Source: Allolobophora icterica (Eukaryota > Annelida > Clitellata > Crassiclitellata > Lumbricidae). Taken from it: a DNA stretch of 64,000 nucleotides. Position numbers and translations under genes: made by a program. The stretch is from assembly GCA_963556255.1 (NCBI GenBank), contig OY744607.1, positions 44,837,284 through 44,901,283 of the forward strand, written 5' to 3'. Positions 55,097-64,000 of the stretch are shown one piece after another (position 1 is the first letter of the stretch; every line of letters begins with the position of its first letter). The notes under the pieces are model-generated. The model did not search any database. It was not told where the DNA came from and worked only from the letters and a program-made list of their open reading frames with translations.

Positions 55097-55815
55097 TTAA
55101 GTGATTCTTGAGTCTTGACGTTCCTTTAGTATTTTCATGTTTAGTTTTAATGTTTAACTCTTTTAAAATGTAAAATTTCATAACTATTATTCTCAGCAAT
55201 AATATTACAAGTGGCTGGTTCCGCAGGCTGTCGATAAAATAAACGTTCAGGCTAAACTCAAGTCTATAAGAATTCAATGCAAAATGTTGCTATAAGGCTA
55301 TAATTTCACTCTAAAACTTTACTTCATCTCGCTTTTTAAAATCCGACTATGGCTCACAGTAGCAGCATAGAAGGGCATTTCAATTTTTAATGCTGTGACT
55401 GCAAATTGTGTTCTTCTAACACCTAAAATCTCAGTTTCCTCACATAGGCCTATAAAATATTCAAATTTTATCACAGATTGAGATGGTTTAGGTAGTTTTA
55501 TTTCGAAATCATCGTTGAAAAAAGTGAGGTAAACAAGAGCCAAAAATGTGCTCCTTTTGGCATCAAATGCTCAAAATTGCGTCGGCTTCTGGGGCTCCGC
55601 CCCAGACCCCTCTGGGGGAGCTTACGACGCTATCCCCCAGGACCCCTAGTCGTTAGGGGCTTCTTGCCTTCGGCAATCGCGGCTTCGCGCCTTCGGCGCT
55701 CGCAATTCCCCCACTCACACGTTCTAGTAGGTCCCCCAACTTCTAGACCATGATTGCGCCTATTGTAAACGGCGTCCAGGCACTTCTTTTTTACACTTTA
55801 AGCACTGCATATATA

Positions 55816-56177
55816 TGTATATATATATATATAAATATATACATATATATTTATATGTATATAATATTATTGTCCTGATCTGTTGATCTTGAATGACTAG
55901 CTGTGTTACGGGGTAGGGTGCTTTGATAATGCCAACACACACTCGACTTCTGACTGAAGTTCAGGCAGAGACTATGTAGTCCGTACTAAATTTAGATGCA
56001 GACCTCTGCATAGACATAACTCATGTCCCTTATTCTCATCCGGTTGACCCCTGCCGTGTTTACGGACGTCTTTAAGAGAAGACCATGAAATGTTATACCA
56101 TCAAGTTTTGGAATTGGTGGTGGTGCATCCAGCTCACCCCACCTGCTACCCTTAAGCACACACACTCGCTATATGTA

Positions 56178-56253
<76 letters not shown>

Positions 56254-57125
56254 GCGATATATACAGTGTGAGAGGAAAAAGTGACTTCTCCAAGTGCTAT
56301 TCATATAACTACAAACTGTTTTCATGTAAGAAAATTAAAATTGCTTTAATCTTGCCTGTAACACAAACAATTTTTGAAATCTTGTACAGTCTCCGTTAAA
56401 TATGATGTCACTGAGACGTCATTTGTGAAAAAACTATGGCAAAATGGCGTTCAGCGAAAAGGACAAACAATAATAAGTAAGTGGTGAGTGCACCTAACTG
56501 CCTGCATCAAAGCCGGAGAATGTTCTGAGCACAGATTAAACTTAATACGTGAAAAATAAGATTAAAACACGGTGGTTTTCCAAATTTAATTAAAAACTTG
56601 TTAATTTTGAATGTAGGTTATTCTGAAGTTGCGACAGGTCGCTTTTTTCCACTCACGGTGTATATAGGTAGTCGTTTTGTGCATGACATTATTGAGCGTG
56701 TAGACGGTAAACAGGCGTGACAGATTGTAATAAAATTCGTTCTCGAGACGTTTCGTATCTGCGGACTGCATTCAAATTGGCTTTTGACATCATCTGCAGG
56801 TGGCTTCTTTTCGTCCATAGAAACCATTGGTTGGTGGCACTGGGCGCCATTGCCCTGGATTTACCCAAACTGCACCGAACGCATTTGGCTTCAATCGCAG
56901 GCGCAAAGGCCTCTGGCAATCTAAAAATAAGATCTCCATGGTTGATGTCGAAAGTTTTTCTCGAGTGCTCTCCAAGGCTTAGATGGAAATCGATCTGTTG
57001 AGAGATAGTAATGTACGCTGATCGATCCAACAGGAAATGTGGGTTTAGTTCGCTGAAGAAGAGAGATAGGCCTACGTGACTGGAACAGTACACCGAATAA
57101 GAAGACGTTTTTAAGCTTTAAATAT
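55816..57125. other. No host gene established; weak ORF at 56,689-57,093
   Basis: Contains a (TA)n tract at 56186..56250 and a 134-codon minus-strand ORF (56689..57093) with balanced composition but no recognised family, domain or convincing splice partners. Confidence 0.4.
56186..56250. repeat. (TA)n microsatellite
   Basis: About 30 TA units preceded by a short (CA)n. Confidence 0.97.
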
Positions 57126-57424
57126 GGCAGTGCGCGGTAGTCTAGTGGTTAGCGCGCTGGACTGTCAACGGAGAGGTCGGGGGTTCAAATCCCCACCAGG
57201 GCAGAAACTTGTGTTGAGATTTCTGCTCCGCCTGCGCCCCCTGTCAACTCAGCTTTAATGAGTACATCGATCGTACACTGTGAGTGAGAAGATCAGACAG
57301 CGAGGGACTGGCCATCCACCCTCATTTGCCGAGGCTAAGAAATTGAAGTCGCTAACAATTCATGCCCGTGCCTGCCTCTCACTCTCAGGCTAGCTTAAGC
57401 GAATGCTCTTCCCTTCTTCTATAT
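57126..57424 (+). repeat. tRNA-derived SINE, family B, best head
   Basis: Head 'ggtagtctagtggttagcgc' and intact B box (GGGTTCAAATCCCC). Body and tail (gctagcttaagcgaatgctc) match the other copies. Confidence 0.9.
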
Positions 57425-58260
57425 AGGTCTACAGCAAAACTTCGGTATATCGAACTTCGGTTTTACGAATTTCCGGTTATATCGAAGAGCAGTAGGCCTA
57501 AATGGCCTGGCCACAAACAATGCAAACACATGCAAATATACCTGATTATATCGGTGTAGCTTTTATCGAATACACTTATCCTCCACCCCTTCCCCCCCGT
57601 AATTCTTGCACGGCCGCTTGGTTAACCGGAATGAACCGGTTACTGATTGAAGTCATGTTGTGACTGGTTGTTTGAAGGTTGTCCAATTTCTCGTCCGTGG
57701 GGTTGGTGTGGCAGTGGGGGAGTGGATGGAGATCTTCGCGAGTCGCTTGCCCGTATCAGTCCTGTGTCGCTATTCAATCGAGTTCTGAGGGGTGGGCTTC
57801 GTGTGATGTAACTCTCCACGATAAATTTGGTTATCTTCTGCCGTTCTTCAATCCATCCGGAGTGCTGGTAGTCTCTTGAGCGTCTGCGTCTGTCACGGGT
57901 AAGTCCGGAGACGAAGCCGTGACTTGCAACCCCCAAACCTCAAGAACGATGACGACGGTTGTAGATTGGCAACATTATCACGATTCCATCGTGTTCGTTC
58001 GCGATGGCGGCGTTCCCAAAACAGAATATACAAACAAATATTATTTACAAGAATGTATACATGCTATACAAGGGTCGACCCTTGTTATGACTGATGCTCC
58101 CTCTGGCTTCATTCAAATCCGGAATAAGAAATCGGCCACATATAGGCCTACGTTCCTAAATCTCGGATGATAAACTGATAACGAAAGTCAATATTAAATT
58201 CCGGCAAAGCATGTACCCAACCCGTTAGCTTAAGCCCCACCCAAGCACCCACCCACCCGC
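57425..58260. other. No gene recognised
   Basis: A plus-strand ORF of 83 codons (57919..58170) has ordinary composition but no known motif, and I see no family match or splice partners. Otherwise unassigned. Confidence 0.4.
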
Positions 58261-58261
58261 T

Positions 58262-58520
58262 CATACCCATCAATCCATCAATCAATCCATCCATCCATCC
58301 ATCCATCCATCCATCCATCCATCCAACCATCCATCCATCCATCCAACCATCCATCCATCCACTCACCCATCCGTTCATCCATCTATCTAACCATCCATCC
58401 ACACATCTACCCAATCCACCCACCCATCCACCCATCCATCCATCCATCCATCCATCCATCCATCCATCCATCCATCCACCCATCCATCCATCTATCCATC
58501 TACTCACCCATCCATCCATT
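58262..58520. repeat. (ATCC)n microsatellite
   Basis: Long imperfect ATCC tract; the Trp/Met/Asp/Gly minus-strand ORF is an artefact. Confidence 0.97.
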
Positions 58521-58984
58521 ATGCGAGATCCAACCGATTCAGATGACCACATACCTCACAAAAACAGAGCAACTCTTGTAGGTTCTGGAATAGTTTCCAT
58601 TTAGGTCATGCTGTTGCGCACCACTGCATCTGTCAGGCGGAGGATGTCTTTAAAACGACAAATACGTTGCATTGGCTTCTTAACCCTATACTACAAGCGT
58701 CGACTCGACAGTTGGACCAGTGTGGGAATTGTAGAAAAAAGACTGAGCAATAATTGTGCGTGAAGGACTTGATCACTGTCCTCAAGCAGTGACCGCCTCA
58801 GCGGTAGCTCTAACCCGTGCTTTCCACGTTACAAGAGCTCTAACCATTCAGCTTAACATATATGCACGTATGCAAGGTCCGCATCCTTACCTCTAAGGCT
58901 CAACTTCTCTTTTTGTAGACAAACTACTTAGGTGCCGCTCGAAGAGTACATTTTTGCTCATGACGTGTGCTTCTCAATCTAACT

Positions 58985-59240
58985 AGCCCAGTTAGCTACA
59001 TCGGTAAGAGCGTAGGCTGCGTCTCATGCGCCTCTGTGTTAGAGAGCATGCGGACCACGGTTCGCTTCCCGAAGATGGCTTATTTCAGAGATTTAAAATC
59101 TCGGGCTAGCACGGTCCAAACACGGGGATCTTAAATGGCGTGGCACCCATTCAAACGGGCAGCGGTGGTGAAGGATCTCACCCGATCAATTCATTGAAAA
59201 ATGAGCAGGGTCGAGGCCATATATACGGTCGCTATAGAAA
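58985..59240 (+). repeat. tRNA-derived SINE with the 21,817-type tail
   Basis: Head 'cagttagctacatcggtaag' and B-box-like 'acggttcgcttccc', followed by 'ggggatcttaaatggcgtgg' and the shared tail ending 'cggtcgctatagaaaat'. Confidence 0.7.
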
Positions 59241-60390
59241 ATCACGTAGCCTACATTTACATTCTGGAGTGCTTGCGGTCCTAGGCCTACAGTGATAATA
59301 GTCGAAAGTGTGAATAAAATATCTCAAAAAGAGGAACTAGGTAAAAGAATAACTGCAATATTGAACAACTGTGGTAATCATAGACGGAAACACTTGTGCT
59401 CTGATCTGGACTGACTCCGGAATCGACGAAAAAAATTTGTTGTTGCTGTTCTTACATTTACGTGCCTAGGGAACATTCGTCTACAGATGATCATTAGAAT
59501 CTGACAACAGCAAAACAGCGTTCTTATGAACAATAATTACAAAAGCTATAAACAACAAGATTAAAATGTAAACCCACATGAAGCATGCAGCAACGGTAGT
59601 CAGATCCACAAAAAGACTTCAACCCACGATAATGTACAAAAAAGACCCAAAGAGTCCCAGATACCGAACAATTCAAAACGGCCCATGCATATGTGGACCA
59701 AAACCAAAAACCATCTCTCTGCACGAGGACAGCGAACGTTCGGTTTTAACTATCTCAAAAACCTCACAAGAGGTTGTCTTATCTCGACCTAGGTGACCAC
59801 AACACATGTCCCTCATCAATGCCACGAGAGATAACATGCAACAATAAGCATCATCTTCTTCTTCGTCTTTGTCTGTCTTCCTTCAGATATTTAAGGACGA
59901 TGAGGTTTGAACAAGATCTGTCCACTTCTATGATTTTCTATCTGTCTCCAACCATGGTGACTTTAGTCCGCCATGTTCACTCCTCGCGTCACGAGGCCCG
60001 TCACATTGTCTATGTCTTCGTCTGTAATAAGCTTACAATGAGCTTACTATATGACCGATCGTATCATGATTTCAGATTTATATATATTTATCGGATTTCA
60101 ATATTGGTGTCGTCTCACACTGATTTGACCTTGACTATACGACCTTACTTTGAGCTACCATAGACTGACGCACTGCGTTTCTTGATAGCGGCGCCATAGA
60201 AGAACCTTAGATGAGATGAGATATAAATAGGTATGTGTTGTCTCAATTTCTTACTCATCAGATGTCGCATGGCGATTCACAGAATATGCTAGTGCTTTCT
60301 GACGATGTGTTCTTCTCATTCTCAATGAATGACAACGTTATTAGTGCCGACTAAAGGAGCCAACACAATTCTCTCTTTCCTTGAGTCGAC
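59241..60390. other. No gene recognised
   Basis: Short unassigned ORFs only; a LINE-tail-like end (gcggcgccatagaag) lies near 60,190. Confidence 0.4.
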
Positions 60391-60399
60391 ACAGACGAC

Positions 60400-63255
60400 A
60401 TCATCCAGCGCATCTACAAAGGCGACTATCTCCAGCACCCTTATTAAGGTGACATCATCCAGCACCTTTATTAAGGAGACATCATCCAGCGCCTCCTCAT
60501 AGGCGACATCATCCAGCGCCTCTTCACAGGCGACATCGTCCAGCACTTTTACAGAGGCGACATCATCCAGCGCCACTTCACAGGCGACATCCTCCAGCAC
60601 CTTTACACAGGCGACATCATCCAGCGCCTCTTCACAGGCGAAATCCTCCAGCACCTTTACACAGTCGACATCATCCAGCGCCTCTTCACAGGCGACATCC
60701 TCCAGCACCTTTACACAGGCGACATCATCCAGCGCCTCTTCACAGACAATATCATCCAGCGCCTCTCCACAGCCGAAACCCTCCTTCACCTTTATAAAGG
60801 CGACATCATCGAGCACCTTTAGACAGGCGGCATCATCCATCGCATCTCCATAGGTGACTATCTCCAGCACCCTTATTAAGGCGACATCATCCAGCGCCTC
60901 TTCATAGGCGACTTCATCCAGCGCCTCTTCACAGGCGGCATCATCCAGCGCCTCTTCACAGGCGACTTCATCCAGCGCCTCTTCACTGGCGGCATCATCC
61001 AGCGCCTCTTCACAGGCGGCATCATCCAGCGCCTCTTCACAGGCGGCATCATCCAGCGCCTCTTCACTGGCGGCATCATCCAGCGCCTCTTCACAGGCGA
61101 CATCATCCAGCGCCTCTTCACAGGCGGCATCATCCAGCGCCTCTTCACTGGCGGCATCATCCAGCGCCTCTTCACAGGCGACATCATGCAGCGCCTCTTC
61201 ACAGGCAATATCATCCAGCTTCTCCTCACAGCCGAAACCCTCCATCACCTTTATAAAGGCGACATCATCGAGCACTTTTCGACGGGCGACATCATCCAGC
61301 GCTTCTCCACAGCCGAAACCCTATATCACCTTTATAAAGGCGACATCATCGTGCACCTTTAGACAGGCGACATCATCCAGGGCCTCTCCACAGGCGACAT
61401 CATCCATCGCATTTCCATAGGCGACTATCTCCAGCACCCTTATTAAGCCGACATGATCCAGCGCCTCTTCATAGGCGACTTCATCCAGCGCCTCTTCACA
61501 GGCGACATCATCCAGCGCCTCTTCACAGGCGACATCATTCAGCGCCTCTTCACAGGCAATATCATCCAGCTTCTCTCCACAGCCGAAACCCTCCATCACC
61601 TTTATAAAGGCGACATTATCGAGCACCTTTCGACGGGCGACATCATCCAGCGCTTCTCCACAGCCGAAACCCTCCATCACCTTTATAAAGGCGACATCAT
61701 CGAGCACCTTTAGACAGGCGACATCATCCAGCGCCTCTCCACAGGCGATATCATCCATCGCATCTCCATAGGCGACTATCTCCAGCACCCTTATTAAGCC
61801 GACATCATCCAGCGCCTCTTCATAGGCGACATCATCCAGCGCCTCTTCACAGGCGACATCATCCAGCGCCTCTTCACAGGCGACATCATCCAACGCCTCT
61901 TCATAGGCGACATCATCCAGTGCCTCTTCACAGGCGATATAATCCAGTGCCTCTTCACAGGCGACATCATCCAGCACCTCTTCACAGGCGATATAATCCA
62001 GTGCCTCTTCACAGGCGACATCATCCAGCGCCTCTTCACAGGCGATATAATCCAGTGCCTCTTCACAGGCGACATCATCCAGCGCCTCTTCACTGGCGGC
62101 ATCATCCAGCGCCTCTTCACAGGCGACATCATCCAGCGCCTCTTCACTGGCGGCATGATCCAGCGCCTCTTCACAGGCGATATCATCCAGCGCCTCTTCA
62201 CAGGCGATATAATTCAGTGCCTCTTCACAGGCGACATCATCCAGCACCTCTTAACAGGAGATATAATCCAGTGCCTCTTCACAGGCGACATCATCCAGCG
62301 CCTCTTCACTGGCGGCATCATCCAGCGCCTCTTCACAGGCGATGTCATCCAGCGCCTCTTCACAGGCGTCATCATCCAGCGCCTCTTCACAAGCAATATC
62401 ATCTAGCTCCTCTCCACAGCCGAAACCCTCCATCACCTTTATAAAGGCGACATCATTGAGCACCTTTAGACAGGCGACATCATCCAGCGCTTCTCCACAG
62501 CCGAAACCCTCCATCACCTTTATAAAGGCGACATCATCGTGCACCTTTAGACAGGCGACATCATCCAGCGCCTCTCCACAGGCGACATCATCCATCGCAT
62601 CTCCATAGGCGACTATCTCCTGCACCCTTATTAAGCCGACATGATCCAGCGCCTCTTCATAGGCGACTTCATCCAGCGCCTCTTCACAGGCGACATCATC
62701 CAGCGCCTCTTCACAGGCGACATCATCCAGCGCCTCTTCACAGGCGACATCATCCAGCGCCTCTTCACAGGCGGCATCATCCAGCGCCTCTTCACTGGCG
62801 GCGTCATCCAGAGCCTCTTCACAGGCGACATCATTCAGCGCCTCTCCACAGGCGACATCATCCATCGCATCTCCATAGGCGACTATCTCCAGCACCCTTA
62901 TTAAGCCGACATCATCCAGCGCCTCTTCATAGGCGACTTCATCCAGCGCCTCTTCACAGGCGAAACCCTCCATCACCTTTATAAAGGCGACATCATCGAG
63001 CACCTTTAGACGGGCGACATCATCCAGCGCCTTTCCGCAGGCGAAACCCTCCTTCACCTTTATAAAGGCGACATCATCGAGCAGCCTTAGAGGGGCAACA
63101 TCATCCAGCGCCTCTTCACAGGCCGCATCATCCAGCGCCTCTTCACAGGCGATATAATATAGCGCCTCTTCACAGGCGGCATCATCCAGCGCCTCTTCAC
63201 AGGCGACACCCTCCAGCACCTTTATAAGGGCGAAGTCATCCAGCGCCTCTCCACA
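60400..63255 (-). repeat. 27-bp minisatellite with a near-continuous minus-strand reading frame
   Basis: About 105 tandem units, all 27 bp, of at least five sequence types. On the minus strand they encode nine-residue units such as EEALDDVAC, LKVLDDVAF, IKVMEGFGC, IRVLEIVAY and GDAMDDVAC. The three ORFs 62251..63363, 61321..62247 and 60322..61275 lie in one frame and are separated only by single stops (TAA at 62251, TAG at 61321). The units are strikingly GC-richer than the surroundings. Expression is not shown, and other frames are also open because 27 is divisible by three. Confidence 0.9.
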
Positions 63256-63261
63256 ATCGAC

Positions 63262-63263
<2 letters not shown>

Positions 63264-63344
<81 letters not shown>

Positions 63345-63345
63345 T
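63264..63345. repeat. (AAT)n microsatellite
   Basis: About 27 AAT units separating the 27-bp array from the mobile-element ORF. Confidence 0.97.
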
Positions 63346-63349
63346 AATA

Positions 63350-64000
63350 ATTGGGTCTGGCAATCTGCGAACCGCTCAAACGCGCATGCGGCGCCAACGT
63401 CTCGTCCAGAGGCGCGCATGGGCTGTCGTGCTCACTGGGGTTCGGCCGACAAGCTAGGCACAGCAACATCAAGGACCTCATCCACCGCAGCCTCAACAGA
63501 GCCGGTGTCACGAAATAGAGTATCCCCCATACATGCGTATCCCCCTTAGCGAAATGGAGTATTCGGTTTAGTTTGCATTTTTGGTGGTTTCTAAGTGTAT
63601 TCAGTCGTACTGTTTGGATTTATTGCACACATAAAATCTTTAGTTTCTACGTCGACCTGAAATCAATTTACTTTGTTTTTGGTGATTTTGACTGGATTTT
63701 CGTCGAGGCTATCGTGATGCGTATGACGAGGGGGGATAGCATGGTTCATCCCACCGGATACTCTAAACCGGTTTATTCCATCCGGGGGGATACGCTTTAG
63801 GGGGGATAGAATATCTCGGGACACCGGCACCCCGGCAGTCAAGGAGCCGTCCGGCTTATCCAGGTCCGATGGTAAGAGACCGGATGGCCAGACCCTAATA
63901 CCGTGGAGCGGCGGGCTGTCCTTATTGTGGGACGCGACGGTGGTGGACACGGTGGCCGCGTCTTACATCACAGAAACGGCGCCCACGGCAGGAGGGGCGG
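63350..64000 (+). pseudogene. Mobile-element ORF fragment (retrotransposon-associated), interrupted by a MITE
   Basis: The plus frame reads LGLAICEPLKRACGANVSSR, GAHGLSCSLGFGRQARHS and IKDLIHRSLNRAG to 63505, and continues after 63823 as TPAVKEPSGLSRSDGKRPDG, QTLIPWSGG, LLWDATVVDTVAASYI to the window end. The C-x-C-G...HGLSC...RH...N-x-I and DGKRPDG-x-T-PW-x-G blocks recur in reverse-transcriptase-type mobile-element proteins of many invertebrates (recalled, not searched). It is cut 5' by the (AAT)n tract and 3' by the window. Confidence 0.75.
63506..63823. mobile_element. 318-bp MITE with a 4-bp target duplication
   Basis: Inverted ends beginning TGTCACGAAATA (left) and TGTCCCGAGATA (right, complemented), both followed by TATCCCCC, flanked by CCGG (63502..63505 and 63824..63827). 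Removing the element and one CCGG restores the host frame as NRAGTPAVKEPSG. No ORF. The superfamily is not assigned. Confidence 0.85.

Larger units (their letters stand above)
52516..55807. mobile_element. 3.3-kb hAT-type element, non-coding as seen, with nested insertions
   Basis: Ends CAGGGCTTAAAGTGT and ACACTTTAAGCACTG are inverted copies, and both flanks carry the perfect 8-bp duplication CATATATA (52508..52515 and 55808..55815). The sub-terminal motif 'ggcgtccaggcacttctttt' is present near both ends in the same orientation. Inside are GC-rich patches (53,930-54,010; 55,580-55,730), a (TC)n tract, a SINE (53218..53440) and a TTAA element (54475..55096). I recognise no transposase; minus-strand ORFs of 60-90 residues are unassigned. 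Confidence 0.88.

Noticed and set aside
57126..57200. Functional tRNA gene
   Set aside because: A and B boxes are good, but the sequence runs on into the family B SINE body found at five other full-length sites; no acceptor-stem pairing or Pol III terminator at tRNA length.
58148..58552. Trp/Met/Asp/Gly repeat ORF
   Set aside because: Translation of the (ATCC)n microsatellite; no start context or partner exons.
61794..62444. Alternative-frame ORFs in the 27-bp array (RRWMMSPVK and LHRRHHPAP types)
   Set aside because: Shadow frames of the same 27-bp period; they are interrupted more often than the acidic minus frame.

Overview
The window is intron-rich, AT-leaning animal nuclear DNA. GT-AG introns interrupt three recognisable metazoan genes, and the DNA between and inside them is packed with tRNA-derived SINEs, decayed LINE 3' ends, cut-and-paste transposons with intact target-site duplications, microsatellites and minisatellites. 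No bacterial, organellar or CRISPR-type gene organisation is seen. The repeat content suggests a marine invertebrate; I cannot name the species or phylum.

Layout. (1) 1-9,897, plus strand: the last 451 codons of GBE1, the glycogen branching enzyme, in ten exons. (2) 9,898-17,244: between two convergent genes, with a SINE, a 1.9-kb hAT-like transposon holding a decayed ORF (10,855-12,786), and otherwise ordinary A/T-rich DNA. (3) 17,245-36,688, minus strand: a complete DENND2-type Rab exchange factor, 14 coding exons and 960 codons, with introns full of SINEs, LINE ends and minisatellites. (4) 36,689-40,321: the shared upstream region of two divergent genes, with a CCAAT-box trio and a 305-bp MITE. 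(5) 40,322-51,434, plus strand: a complete three-CCCH zinc-finger gene of the ZC3H4/ZC3H6/ZC3H8 (suppressor of sable) family, 10 coding exons and 782 codons, with an internally duplicated two-exon cassette. (6) 51,435-60,390: no convincing host gene. A 3.3-kb hAT-type element with a nested TTAA element and a SINE lies here, followed by SINEs and simple repeats. (7) 60,400-63,255: a roughly 2.85-kb GC-rich array of 27-bp units whose minus strand is one reading frame of about 1,000 codons with only two stops. (8) 63,264-64,000: an (AAT)n tract, then a mobile-element ORF split by a 318-bp MITE whose removal restores the frame.

The three host genes (glycogen synthesis, membrane-traffic GEF, nuclear RNA-binding protein) have no evident functional link. 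The most notable observations concern genome dynamics: nested transposons with perfect target-site duplications, a SINE-tail sequence that seems to have seeded a 52-bp minisatellite and an inverted repeat around the last exons of DENND2, exon and partial-exon duplications in GBE1 and the ZC3H gene, a sharp regional enrichment of the octamer TAGGCCTA, and the 27-bp array. All exon boundaries were read by eye from splice sites, phase compatibility and family similarity; none has transcript support.
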